The notes beneath the pieces were generated by a model. It saw nothing but the letters and a program-made list of their open reading frames with translations, searched no databases and was not told the origin of the DNA. A DNA stretch of 24,667 nt from Clostridia bacterium (GTDB taxonomy: Bacteria > Bacillota > Clostridia > Christensenellales > Aristaeellaceae), in NCBI GenBank assembly GCA_016297535.1, contig JAEDGL010000020.1:1-24667 (forward strand), written 5' to 3'. Shown in pieces: positions 7,960 to 15,927 of this stretch (positions within the stretch are counted from its first letter, which is position 1; every line of letters begins with the position of its first letter). Both the position numbers and the translations under genes were made by a program.

Positions 7960-7988
7960 TTGCAAAACAAGGTTTATTCTGTTATAAT
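7960..7988 (+). promoter_or_regulatory. SigA-type promoter of the SLC1 symporter gene
   Basis: -35 TTGCAA (7960-7965), 17-base spacer, perfect TATAAT (7983-7988). The transcript would start near 7995, giving a leader of about 30 bases with AAGGAGG at 8011-8017. Confidence 0.7.
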
Positions 7989-8025
7989 ATCGAAGATTTG
8001 AGCATTTTTCAAGGAGGACGGTATC

Positions 8026-9363
8026 ATGACCACCAAAGCGAGCAACAACAAACTGGCAGTCAAGATGATGATCGCGATGATCGCAGGCATCGCGGCAGGC
8101 CTGATCTTTATGGCCATTCGCGAAACCATGGGCAGCGACTCCGCCGTATGGACAACCTTGAACAACCTTCTCTTCCAGGATATCACCGCCGCAGGAGCCA
8201 ACCGGGCTATCGGTTTGTTCTACATTGGCGGACAGCTGTTTGTACGCAGCCTTCAGTCGGTTATCGTACCGATGGTGTTTACCTCCATCGTGCTGGCGAT
8301 CGGTACCATCCGCGACGCCTCCATGCTGGGCCGCGTTTCTCTGAAAACCTTTTTCTGGTTTCTTCTGACCAGCGCTATTGCACTGCTGCTGGCAGGGATG
8401 ATCGGCCTGTTCTGCTATAACGCCGGGTTGTTCAACACGGTTATCGAGGGCGTAAGCGCCTCCACCGGATCTACCGGCTCCAACCCGTTGAATGTAATCC
8501 TCAATATCATTCCAAGCAACATTACCGCCGCCTTCAGCACCAACTCCGGCGTGCTGAGCCTGGTGTTCCTGGCTATTGTGGTGGGCCTTGCGCTCAACAA
8601 GCTGGGTTTGAGCGCCGGCAGCTCCATCACCAAGCTTTGCAAGGAAGTGAGCGATATCATTGTTGTGTTCCTGAACTTTGTGGTTAACAAGTTTGGTCCC
8701 GTGGCCATCTTCATGCTGCTCAGCCGCACCTTTGCCACCTACGGCATTACCTACCTCAAACCCGCCTTTGCTTACGTGGCAGTTACCGTGCTTTTGCTGC
8801 TGTGCTTCCTGTTCATTGGCTATCCGATTGTACTGTCCATTGCCACCCGGATGAATCCCATGGTGTTTGTAAAAAAGATTTTCAAGGTGATTGTGTTTGG
8901 CTTTTCCACCAGCTCCAGCGCGGCTACCCTGCCCCTGAATGTGGAAACCACCACCAAGGAGCTGGGCGTTGACAAGCAGATCGCTTCCTTCGTACTGCCC
9001 CTGGGCATGACCATCAACATGGATGGCACCGCCATCATGCAGGTAATCGCCACCCTGTTCTTGGCAGGCGTAGGTGGCTACAGCGTATCGATTCCCGCTT
9101 TGCTGCTGATCATGATTCTGGCGCTGATTGCCAGCGTCGGAACGCCCGCAGCGCCGGGAGCAGGCGCGGTGGTGCTGTTTACCATCCTCAGCGGCGTTGG
9201 TTTTACGGGCGAGGCGGCCATGATGGGCTATACGCTGATTCTGGCCATCAACCGCCCCATTGAAATGCTGGTTACCAGCTTGAACTGCGTTGGCGACTCC
9301 GTAGCTGCCGTAGCGGTTGCAAAGAGCGAAAACAAGCTGGACGAAACCATTTACAACGGTTGA
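8026..9363 (+). CDS. Dicarboxylate/amino acid:cation symporter (SLC1/DAACS family)
   Basis: A 445-residue membrane transporter of the glutamate transporter fold, which couples solute uptake to Na+ or H+. The first re-entrant hairpin carries the serine-rich tip GFSTSSSAATLPLNVE (292-307), and helix 7 has NMDGTAIMQ (331-339). Helix 8 reads INRPIEMLVTSLNCVGDSVA. Aligned by eye to GltPh, N420 and D424 match the conserved N401 and Na+-ligand D405, while E413 replaces D394 and V416 replaces R397, the arginine that binds the side-chain carboxylate of aspartate or glutamate. A neutral or non-canonical substrate is therefore more likely than glutamate. AAGGAGG is placed 8 bases before the ATG. The gene is monocistronic, with its own promoter and terminator. 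Confidence 0.93.
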   Translation: MTTKASNNKLAVKMMIAMIAGIAAGLIFMAIRETMGSDSAVWTTLNNLLFQDITAAGANRAIGLFYIGGQLFVRSLQSVIVPMVFTSIVLAIGTIRDASMLGRVSLKTFFWFLLTSAIALLLAGMIGLFCYNAGLFNTVIEGVSASTGSTGSNPLNVILNIIPSNITAAFSTNSGVLSLVFLAIVVGLALNKLGLSAGSSITKLCKEVSDIIVVFLNFVVNKFGPVAIFMLLSRTFATYGITYLKPAFAYVAVTVLLLLCFLFIGYPIVLSIATRMNPMVFVKKIFKVIVFGFSTSSSAATLPLNVETTTKELGVDKQIASFVLPLGMTINMDGTAIMQVIATLFLAGVGGYSVSIPALLLIMILALIASVGTPAAPGAGAVVLFTILSGVGFTGEAAMMGYTLILAINRPIEMLVTSLNCVGDSVAAVAVAKSENKLDETIYNG

Positions 9364-9387
9364 TCCCTGAAAGCGAAAAACGGTTTT

Positions 9388-9420
9388 GGCGGCATTGGCG
9401 AAAAGCGAATGCCGCCATTT
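9388..9420 (+). terminator. Intrinsic terminator after the symporter gene
   Basis: GGCGGCATT (9388-9396) pairs with AATGCCGCC (9408-9416), followed by ATTTTC. It lies about 25 bases after the stop codon. Confidence 0.7.
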
Positions 9421-9429
9421 TCAAACAAT

Positions 9430-9464
9430 GAAAATGGCATGGCGATTGAAGCCATGCCGTTTTC
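9430..9464. terminator. Second hairpin, probable terminator for the convergent DegV gene
   Basis: GAAAATGGCATGGC (9430-9443) pairs with GCCATGCCGTTTTC (9451-9464) with one mismatch and a 7-base loop. The stem has A-runs on one side and T-runs on the other, so it can act on both strands. It sits about 35 bases beyond the DegV stop. Confidence 0.75.
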
Positions 9465-9499
9465 AATTGATGGGTTCAAGGGGATGCCATGGATCTGGG

Positions 9500-10333
9500 T
9501 CAGGCCACTTCAAACCCCACCAGCAGTCCGCCATGCTCGGCATAAAAGCTGCACAGCGCGCCGGTAACGCCAATTGCAATATCCGCTGCAGGGAAAAGCT
9601 TGAGGATCGTCTGGCGCAGATGGTCGGCCGCGGCCGCGTTATCGCAGTGGTCAATGCGCATCTTTCCGCCCTTGTATCCCATTTCGCTGATGTGCTTCAC
9701 GATTTCCGGTATCAGCTTTTTTTCGCCGCGAGCCTTGCCAATGGGCTGCAGCGTGCCTGTATCGCTGGCCTTGCCGATAAGACGGATGCCCAGAATACCG
9801 GCCACGGCTGCCACAGCGGCGGAAACTCGCCCGTTGTTGGCCAGGTTGTGCAAAGACTCCAGCGAAAACAGAAGGCGGGTTTTTTGCTGATAGGCTTTTA
9901 CCTGATGGATGATGGCCTCGTAAGGAAGCTTTTCCTTAAGCAAATCCCGGATTTTTTCAGCCATCAACGCCATTTCGGGACCGGTAGAGAAGGAGTCGAA
10001 CACATGCACCCGCCGGTTGGGATGCTGCTCCTGATAGGTATGCGCCGCAATCTCCGCTGCGTTGTAGCTGCCGGACAAATTGCTGCTAATGGTTATGCAA
10101 AATACATTTTCCGCGTCGCCAAAGGCATCCAGGTATTCACCCACACCCGGGCAGGAGGTGGAAGCCTTGCCCTTATGGCTTTTCAAAAAATGAACCATTT
10201 CCATCGGGTCAGTCTGCTCGTTATCCACAAATTCCCTGTCCCCCGCAAGAATCTTAAGCGGGACGCTGGCAAAATCAACGCCTTCAAAATGCAAAAGATC
10301 TCCAGAAGAGTCCAATACAATCCTGCTGCTCAT
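9500..10333 (-). CDS. DegV family fatty-acid-binding protein
   Basis: A 277-residue cytoplasmic protein of the DegV family, whose members bind a fatty acid in a cleft between two domains; the best-known role is as the FakB subunit that presents fatty acids to the kinase FakA. Family marks are the opening IVLDSSGDL with the ligand region ASTSCPG (57-63) and ISSNLSGSYNAAE (82-94), followed by VFDSFSTGPEMALMAEKI and the second-domain block LHNLANNGRVSAAVAAVAG. No FakA gene is in this window. Length is typical. The ATG is preceded by GGAGA at about 10338-10343. It is transcribed from its own promoter, divergently from the dihydrouridine synthase gene. Confidence 0.9.
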   Translation of the reverse strand: MSSRIVLDSSGDLLHFEGVDFASVPLKILAGDREFVDNEQTDPMEMVHFLKSHKGKASTSCPGVGEYLDAFGDAENVFCITISSNLSGSYNAAEIAAHTYQEQHPNRRVHVFDSFSTGPEMALMAEKIRDLLKEKLPYEAIIHQVKAYQQKTRLLFSLESLHNLANNGRVSAAVAAVAGILGIRLIGKASDTGTLQPIGKARGEKKLIPEIVKHISEMGYKGGKMRIDHCDNAAAADHLRQTILKLFPAADIAIGVTGALCSFYAEHGGLLVGFEVA

Positions 10334-10379
10334 ACCGTTCTCCGATCTGTCGTTTGTTACAGCAAAGCTGTCTTTTTGT

Positions 10380-10408
10380 AATATAGCAGATTTTCATCAC
10401 TCCGTCAA
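10380..10408 (-). promoter_or_regulatory. SigA-type promoter of the DegV gene
   Basis: On the minus strand: -35 TTGACG (10408 to 10403), 17-base spacer, -10 TATATT (10385 to 10380). Both elements match consensus at 5 of 6 positions. The leader is about 40 bases. Confidence 0.75.
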
Positions 10409-10426
10409 GAGTTCTTTGAAAACCGA

Positions 10427-10455
10427 TTGACAGTTTTTTGTTTCCGCGTTAGAAT
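10427..10455 (+). promoter_or_regulatory. SigA-type promoter of the dihydrouridine synthase gene
   Basis: Perfect -35 TTGACA (10427-10432), 17-base spacer, -10 TAGAAT (10450-10455). It is divergent from the DegV promoter, with 18 bases between the two -35 elements. Confidence 0.8.
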
Positions 10456-10493
10456 GTCAGTCTAAGAGACATTTTCTGCTGCAGAGGAGTACC

Positions 10494-11465
10494 ATGACCA
10501 TTTATTTCGCACCATTGGAAGGCGTGACGGATGCCGTTTTCCGCCGTACGCATGCCGCCTGTTTTTCGGGGGTGGATCAGTATTTCATTCCCTTTGTAAG
10601 TCCGACGCACCATCTGGTTTTTACCCCCAAGGAAAAGCGCGCGGTTTCTCCGGCCGAAAACGCCGGTTTTCACGCTGTACCGCAAATTTTGAGCAAGAAC
10701 GCCCCGGAGTTTCTCTGGGCGGCTCAGAAACTGCGGGAGCTGGGATATGAGGAGGTCAATCTCAATCTTGGCTGTCCCTCCGCAACGGTTACAAGCAAGG
10801 GAAAGGGCAGCGGCATGCTGCGCGAGCTTGGCGCTCTGGAAGCCTTTCTGGATGAAATCTTTGCCCACGCTCCCCTGGCCATCTCCATCAAAACGCGCAT
10901 CGGCTTTGCGGCCCGGGAGGAATGGAACGCCATCTGGACGCTGCTTTCCCGTTATCCGGCAAGCAAATTCATCATCCATCCACGCACGCGAGAGCAGTTC
11001 TATACCGGTTCTCCCTGCCGGGAGGCCTATGCCGGCACGCTGCAAACCGCCCGGTCCCCCGTGGTGTACAACGGGGATCTTTTTACCGCAGAGGATTGCC
11101 GCAGCCTGCTGGAAACCTATCCGCAAACCGCTGCTTTGATGATTGGCCGCGGGCTGCTGGCCAATCCGGCGCTGGCACAGGAGCTGAACGGAGGAGTCCG
11201 GCTAACCCGCGAAGCGCTGCGTGCTTTTCATGACAGGCTTTACGATGCCTATTTGCAAAGCCACCCCAGAAATGTGGCGCTGATCCGCATGCGCGTAATC
11301 ATGAACTATCTGGCCTGCTGCTTTGTGGAGCCGCGAAAAGCGCTCAAAGCCATCCGCAAAACCCAGAACGAGGCCGCCTACCGCCAGGCGATCGACCACC
11401 TGTTTGGCGAGTACGAGATGTGCACAGTCCCCCGCTTTCGAAGCCAGGAGGAGGAGTGCCCTTAG
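10494..11465 (+). CDS. tRNA-dihydrouridine synthase family protein
   Basis: A 323-residue FMN-dependent TIM-barrel enzyme that reduces specific uridines of tRNA to dihydrouridine with NADPH. The opening YFAPLEGVTDAVFRR is the FMN-binding first strand. The catalytic cysteine C94 is in NLNLGCPSATVTSKGKGSGM, the signature of the family. Further conserved points are K133 in SIKTRIG, H162 in FIIHPRTREQFYTG, the VVYNGD strand and the phosphate-binding MIGRGLLANPAL. The C-terminal helical domain (about 240-323) would contact tRNA. AGAGGAG lies 4 bases before the ATG. Which tRNA position it modifies cannot be told. Confidence 0.93.
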   Translation: MTIYFAPLEGVTDAVFRRTHAACFSGVDQYFIPFVSPTHHLVFTPKEKRAVSPAENAGFHAVPQILSKNAPEFLWAAQKLRELGYEEVNLNLGCPSATVTSKGKGSGMLRELGALEAFLDEIFAHAPLAISIKTRIGFAAREEWNAIWTLLSRYPASKFIIHPRTREQFYTGSPCREAYAGTLQTARSPVVYNGDLFTAEDCRSLLETYPQTAALMIGRGLLANPALAQELNGGVRLTREALRAFHDRLYDAYLQSHPRNVALIRMRVIMNYLACCFVEPRKALKAIRKTQNEAAYRQAIDHLFGEYEMCTVPRFRSQEEECP

Positions 11466-11484
11466 GGGCAGGCTCTCCCTCCTG
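11445..11484. terminator. Possible terminator hairpin between convergent genes
   Basis: An imperfect hairpin pairs CAGGAGG (from 11445) with CCTCCTG (to 11484) and TGCCC with GGGCA around the dihydrouridine synthase stop codon. Only about 26 bases separate the two convergent genes. No T-run follows on either strand, so the role is uncertain. Confidence 0.35.
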
Positions 11485-11491
11485 AGTTGAG

Positions 11492-12862
11492 TTATGCGCT
11501 CATCCTTTGGTTGGCGATATGCTTCATTTTGGAGATGGACAGCACACAAATGACGATCGTAAACACATCCGCAAGCGGCTGCGCAAAATAGATGCCCCGA
11601 ACGCCAAGCAGCCTGGGCAAAATGAGAATGGCGGGAACATACAGCAGCCCCTGCCTGATCATGGACAGGAACAGACCGTAGCCCGATTCGCCGATCGTTT
11701 GATAGGTAATCGTCATCATATAGCACAGCCCAAAGGCGATATACAGCGCCACCTGGGAGATCAACAGGTTGGCTCCGTAGGAGATAATGGCGGGGGTCTG
11801 ATTAAACAGGCCAATCAAAGGCCTTGCGAGCACGGTGTATGCCACCGTTACCAAAACAGACAGAAGGATGGATCCCTTCAGCGCAAACCTCACCGTTTCC
11901 TGGAACCGGCTTTGATCCTTGGCGCCAAAGGAATAGGCCGCCACAGGCTGATACCCCTGCATAAAGCCCATGATCAGGTAGCAGCCGATCAGGATCAGCC
12001 GCTGCACAACGCCATAGGCGGCGATGATCAAATCGGCATCGGCAAGAGACTTGGCCGCAATGTTCGTCATGGATGTGGCAACGGACAGGCAAATCTGGAT
12101 AACGGCGGAGGGAATGCCGATCACCGTGACCGTTTTCAGCATGAAAAAGCTGGGATGAAAGAACCTGGGGCTGATCTTGAGGATGGAAAACCCGCCAAAA
12201 TAAAAGCCGCTCAGGATAAACAGCGTAACAAACTGGGAGATGGTGGTTGCCAGCGACGCGCCCTCCACGCCCATGCCCAGACCCCAGTCGAACATAAAGA
12301 CCGGGTCCAGGATTACATTCAGCGCGGCGCCTGTGACCATGGCAATGGAGGAAATGCGCGCGGAGGATTCCGCCCTGGCGGCGCTGTTCATACACTGCGC
12401 AGGCAGGTTGGCAAGCGCGGCGATGAACATCCAGAACGCGTAGTCCTTCGCCTCCGGCAAAACCGCATCCGAAGCGCCAAAGGCTTTCAGCAGCAGCTCA
12501 ATCAAAACGATGCCGCCTATGCAAAGCGCTATGCCAATGGCGACAGACAGTGCAAAAATTCCCGTAACAACCGAATTGGCTTCTTCTTTTTTGCCGGCTC
12601 CCAGAAAACGTCCTGCAACCACCGCCGCGCCGGCAGAAAAGATGTTTTCCACCGACACCATAATCAGCAGGATGGGCAGCGTTACACCCACCGCCGCCAG
12701 CGCGTTGTCGGAATGGAGCAGACCGATATAGGCGGTATCCACAATGTTGTAAATGGCCTTTGCCAGCAAAGCCAGCGTGGCCGGAACGGCCAGCTTAACG
12801 ACGGCCTTGGAAGGTTTTAGTTTTCCCAGAACCGTATTGGCATTTTGAGTTGACTTTTCCAT
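11492..12862 (-). CDS. MATE family efflux transporter
   Basis: A 456-residue inner-membrane MATE exporter with two homologous six-helix halves. The first half has VVKLAVPATLALLAKAIYNI and DTAYIGLLHSDNALAAVGVT; the middle has NVILDPVFMFDWGLGMGVEG; the second half has GFMQGYQPVAAYSFGAKDQS, all MATE signatures. Length is normal for the family. It starts six bases after the end of the TetR-type regulator and shares its promoter, so it is probably the regulator's target. The ribosome binding site is weak (AAAGG about 11 bases before the ATG), which suggests translation coupled to the upstream frame. The exported compound is unknown. It is not a close copy of the MATE protein at the left end of the window. 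Confidence 0.93.
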   Translation of the reverse strand: MEKSTQNANTVLGKLKPSKAVVKLAVPATLALLAKAIYNIVDTAYIGLLHSDNALAAVGVTLPILLIMVSVENIFSAGAAVVAGRFLGAGKKEEANSVVTGIFALSVAIGIALCIGGIVLIELLLKAFGASDAVLPEAKDYAFWMFIAALANLPAQCMNSAARAESSARISSIAMVTGAALNVILDPVFMFDWGLGMGVEGASLATTISQFVTLFILSGFYFGGFSILKISPRFFHPSFFMLKTVTVIGIPSAVIQICLSVATSMTNIAAKSLADADLIIAAYGVVQRLILIGCYLIMGFMQGYQPVAAYSFGAKDQSRFQETVRFALKGSILLSVLVTVAYTVLARPLIGLFNQTPAIISYGANLLISQVALYIAFGLCYMMTITYQTIGESGYGLFLSMIRQGLLYVPAILILPRLLGVRGIYFAQPLADVFTIVICVLSISKMKHIANQRMSA

Positions 12863-12868
12863 TTCTTC

Positions 12869-13485
12869 TTACCTTTCTCTTCGAATAATCCCGTACAGGA
12901 AAATTTCCAGAACATTCTGGCATTGTTTTTCGTGCTTCTCCAAATCAAGCTTTCCCTTCTCGCATGCCTCAAAGTGCACGTTCAGGGAATCCTGCAGGAA
13001 ATGAAGCGTGCTGACCATTTCTGTGATGGATAGATCCTTGCGCAGCGGAACATTTTCCAGCATTGCCGTCAGATACTTGCCGTTAAACGCATGAAAGGAA
13101 GCCTTGATCCGGTTCATTTCTTCCATCAGACTTTGCGGCGGCATCATGATCGCCTCGGCGAGGATGCGGGCATACGCGGATACGTATCAAAAAACCCCGA
13201 GCGAGCCTGAAAATACCTGATCAGCTTTTCTTTTTCGGAGGTTTCGTTTTGATCCTCCAGTCTCCCCCTGAGGTAGACAATGAGCCGGTCAAAGCATTCC
13301 TCCACGCAGTACAGATACAGCTTATCCTTGGACTCAAAGTAGTGATAGATAATTCCCTTCGAAATGGCCCCGGTTTGGCAGATCATATTCAGCGAGCCGC
13401 CTTCATAGCCATGCGCCGAGAAGACCCGCAGGGCGCTGTCGATGATCTTCTTTTTCGTTTGCTGATTTTTTAGCTCTCGTTTCAT
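12869..13485 (-). pseudogene. TetR/AcrR family regulator, reading frame broken by a frameshift
   Basis: Two adjacent frames together make one TetR-family repressor. The first, from ATG 13485 with a TGAGGGG ribosome binding site, gives 113 residues with a complete N-terminal DNA-binding domain: KKKIIDSALRVFSAHGYEGG, then the helix-turn-helix with ISKGIIYHYFESKDKLY (41-57). It runs in frame to FFDTYPRM and then leaves the family pattern, ending at 13144. In the next frame the expected continuation RILAEAIMMPPQSLMEEMNR appears and runs to 12869. A one-base loss near 13166-13173, in a CCC run, would explain it; the repaired protein would be about 205 residues, normal for TetR. The second frame has its own ATG (13147) preceded by GAGG and overlapping the first stop, so two fragments might be made. 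A sequencing error is also possible. Confidence 0.85.
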
Positions 13486-13502
13486 AAATCCCCTCAAAAA
13501 AA

Positions 13503-13522
13503 TATTGACCATGTGGTCGATA
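13503..13522. promoter_or_regulatory. Palindromic operator, probably for the TetR-type regulator
   Basis: TATTGACCA, TG, TGGTCGATA: nine-base arms with one mismatch, centred 27 bases upstream of the TetR start codon and next to the predicted transcription start. Size and position fit a TetR-family autoregulatory operator. Another TTGACCA (half-site-like) lies in the predicted -35 region at 13550-13556. Confidence 0.7.
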
Positions 13523-13525
13523 ATG

Positions 13526-13556
13526 ATTATATCCAAAGAAACGGCTTTCTGGTCAA
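13526..13556 (-). promoter_or_regulatory. Promoter of the TetR-MATE operon
   Basis: A perfect TATAAT (13531 to 13526) on the minus strand with TTGACC (13556 to 13551) as -35. The 19-base spacer is longer than ideal. The transcript would start within the palindromic operator, so bound repressor would block it. Confidence 0.55.
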
Positions 13557-13760
13557 TAGGTGCAGAGAAAATGTTTCGGTTTCTTCCTTTTGCGTATCCC
13601 CCATAGCATGTGCCAACCCGGATCGCGCCATCAGATGGGCAAAGAAAGCGGGATGGACAAGGCACTCAGGCAGGAAAACCGTTTGAAAACGTGGAATTGA
13701 ACAATGTGCTTCCAGGATGACAACCAATCGTCCATACCGTTTTTGATGAGGAGTTCTGCC

Positions 13761-14660
13761 ATGAGAATTCTCAATTTTGGGTCTTTAAATCTGGATTACG
13801 TGTATCAGGTACCGCATTTTTTAACGCCCGGAGAGACGATGGCGGCGTCCTCCGTTGCTGTGGTTCCGGGAGGAAAGGGACTGAACCAGAGCATCGCGCT
13901 GGTACGGGCGGGCGCGGATGTCTGGCATGCCGGCACGGTTGGCGCGGGGAGCGATGTGCTGACCGAATTGCTTGCGTCCTCGGGCGTCAATCTCACCTGG
14001 CTCAAGCGCGGCGAGGGCATTCAGGGCAGCGCGATCATTCAGGTTACCCCTGCAGGCGAGAACGCCATTCTGCTCTGCGGCGGTTCCAATCGGGAAATTA
14101 CCGCGCAGCAGGTGCGGGAAACCATCAGCCACTTTGATTGCGGCGACTGGCTCATTTTGCAAAACGAGGTTTCCTGCCTGAAAGAAATGGTGGAAGAGGG
14201 CAAAAAGCGCGGCATGCATGTGGTTCTCAATCCCTCGCCCTTTGAGGAAAAGCTTTTGGAGATGAACATCGGCCTGATTGACTGGCTGTTTATCAACGAG
14301 GTTGAGGGAAGACAGATGACCGGCATTACGGATCCGGATGGAATACTGAATGCTTTGCACAGCCGTTATCCGCAAATAAGCACCGTGCTTACGCTGGGAA
14401 AAGAAGGCGCCGTGTGCGATGCGCAGGGCACGCGGATCTATCAGCCCGCTTTTGAGGTAAAGGCCGTGGATACGACCGCAGCAGGAGATACCTTTACAGG
14501 CTATTTCATTGCGGCGTATACGCAGGGGCGCAATCTGCGGGAATGCATGCTGCGCGCGACGGCAGCATCCGCCATCAGCGTATCGCGCGCAGGAGCGTCC
14601 GCGTCCATCCCGCTGGCCGCGCAGGTGGATGCCATGCTTGCAAATGCGTCCAATATGTAA
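13761..14660 (+). CDS. PfkB-family carbohydrate kinase, ribokinase-like
   Basis: A 299-residue cytoplasmic sugar kinase of the ribokinase/PfkB family. The substrate-binding block VPGGKGLNQSIALVRAGADV (35-54, with GGKG 37-40) and the ATP/anion-hole block VDTTAAGDTFTGYF (236-249, catalytic base D243) are both present, with NPSP at 157-160 and LTLGKEGA at 210-217 between them. AAGD in place of the general GAGD is the usual form in ribokinases. The ATG at 13761 is chosen because GAGGAG (13748-13753) is seven bases before it and the protein then opens with the family strand ILNFGSLNLD. No sugar transporter or other pentose gene is adjacent, so ribose as substrate is a guess. Confidence 0.88.
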   Translation: MRILNFGSLNLDYVYQVPHFLTPGETMAASSVAVVPGGKGLNQSIALVRAGADVWHAGTVGAGSDVLTELLASSGVNLTWLKRGEGIQGSAIIQVTPAGENAILLCGGSNREITAQQVRETISHFDCGDWLILQNEVSCLKEMVEEGKKRGMHVVLNPSPFEEKLLEMNIGLIDWLFINEVEGRQMTGITDPDGILNALHSRYPQISTVLTLGKEGAVCDAQGTRIYQPAFEVKAVDTTAAGDTFTGYFIAAYTQGRNLRECMLRATAASAISVSRAGASASIPLAAQVDAMLANASNM

Positions 14661-14783
14661 ATTGCCGTTTGAAGCGCCTGCCGATACTTGCAGCAAGCAA
14701 CAACCTATGATAAACTGACTTTCAGCGGTATGGCTGCAGCAAGCATTTTTACAAAAGATACGCCATCCGAAGGAAGGAACAAT

Positions 14784-15869
14784 ATGGAAGCCAAAAAGCA
14801 TTTTATTATCAATATTGTATTCTATGGCATTGTGCTGGCCATTGTGCTGGTGGCATGCAAATACGTGCTGCCGATCATGACCCCCTTTATTATTGCTTTT
14901 GCGGTTGCAAGCCTGTTTAACTGGCTTACGAAGCAGATGGGCCTGAAGCGCGAAAGGCTGCGCCGTCTTTTGGCCATTGCGCTGTGCTCGGTGCTTTACG
15001 CCGTGGTGTTTTTGGGGGTACTGATGGCGGGAGCCAAGCTGATTAACGAGGCCGGTTCCATTGTATCGGCCATACCGTCCACCTTCAGCAATCAGATTAT
15101 GCCGTTTCTGGATTCCATGGCCACCCGGCTGGAAACAGCCATTACGCCCTATGATACGCAGCTTGCCAGCTATGTTGATTCGTTAACCACCAGCGTGGTT
15201 TCCAACCTGGGCAAATTTGCGACGGATTTTTCCAAAACGGCGCTGGTATTTGTAACCAACTGCGCCACGTCCGTTCCTGGTCTGATTGTGCAAATTGTCA
15301 TTACGGTGATTTCCACCTTCTTTATTCTATTGGATTATGAAAAAATCTGCAAATTTCTGCTAAAGCTGGTTCCCGCCAGCAAGCGGGAGCTGTTCTCCAC
15401 CAGCCTGCACTATACCAAAACCATGATTTCAGTATACATCAAATCATATTCGCTGCTGTTTTTGCTAACATTTGTGGAGCTGAGCATTGGTTTTTTGATT
15501 CTTCGCGTGGATCACGCAATTCTTTTGGCAACTCTGATTTCCATTTTTGATCTGATGCCCATTCTGGGCACGGGCGGCATTCTGCTTCCCTGGGCACTGA
15601 TTTCACTGTTGTTTGGCGACTGGTTTCGCGCCATCGGCATGCTGGTGCTGTATCTAATTATCACCGGCATTCGCCAGACACTGGAACCCAAAATTGTGGG
15701 CAAGCAGATCGGCCTGCATCCGCTGGCCACATTGGTGGCCATGCTGCTGGGCCTGAAGCTGTTTGGCATTGTAGGCATGTTTGGCGTTCCGGTGCTGTTG
15801 GCTGTAAGCACGGCAATGTACCGGGCAAAGCCCAAGCGCGAAGCCGCCGAGGAATCCGCCTCGGCCTAA
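14784..15869 (+). CDS. AI-2E family / YtvI-like integral membrane protein
   Basis: A 361-residue membrane protein of the AI-2E transporter (PerM/YtvI) family. It has two N-terminal helices (about 6-45), a third after a basic stretch RERLRRLLAIAL, an extracytoplasmic region (about 95-160), and then several helices, with the family blocks FILLDYEKICKFLLKLVP, LMPILGTGGILLPWALISLL, GIRQTLEPKIVGKQIGLHPL and a hydrophobic C-terminus. In spore-forming Clostridia and Bacilli, YtvI members are sporulation membrane proteins; others are Na+/H+ antiporters or export signals. The ATG at 14784 follows AAGGAAGG at 14770-14777. It is 58 bases upstream of a glycosyltransferase gene. No convincing -35/-10 pair was found for it. 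Confidence 0.88.
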   Translation: MEAKKHFIINIVFYGIVLAIVLVACKYVLPIMTPFIIAFAVASLFNWLTKQMGLKRERLRRLLAIALCSVLYAVVFLGVLMAGAKLINEAGSIVSAIPSTFSNQIMPFLDSMATRLETAITPYDTQLASYVDSLTTSVVSNLGKFATDFSKTALVFVTNCATSVPGLIVQIVITVISTFFILLDYEKICKFLLKLVPASKRELFSTSLHYTKTMISVYIKSYSLLFLLTFVELSIGFLILRVDHAILLATLISIFDLMPILGTGGILLPWALISLLFGDWFRAIGMLVLYLIITGIRQTLEPKIVGKQIGLHPLATLVAMLLGLKLFGIVGMFGVPVLLAVSTAMYRAKPKREAAEESASA

Positions 15870-15927
15870 CGGTGTGGCAGCCGTTCAGAATTCTCCTTTT
15901 GCATCCGCATCAGAAGGTGTTGACGCA

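Noticed and set aside
7751..8025. Possible riboswitch or small gene between the CorC-like and symporter genes
   Set aside because: The region is explained by two divergent promoters; leaders are only about 30-45 bases and no conserved aptamer-like structure was recognised.
9386..10381. A 331-codon + strand frame across the DegV gene
   Set aside because: It covers two terminator hairpins and the DegV promoter, and lies opposite a gene with complete DegV signatures.
11507..12820. A 437-codon + strand frame opposite the second MATE gene
   Set aside because: It is the shadow of a membrane protein: polar, repetitive Gly/His/Arg/Gln composition and no ribosome binding site or domain.
13486..13665. 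N-terminal extension of the TetR-type protein
   Set aside because: It would pass through the operator and promoter and adds no family sequence. ATG 13485 has a ribosome binding site and is followed directly by the TetR helices.
14689..14745. Direct repeat TGCAGCAAGCA at 14689-14699 and 14735-14745
   Set aside because: Two 11-base copies in a leader region are too little to call a regulatory or mobile element without conservation data.
13821..14801. A 326-codon minus strand frame opposite the PfkB kinase
   Set aside because: The + strand carries the GGKG and AAGD kinase motifs; the minus frame has no recognisable feature.
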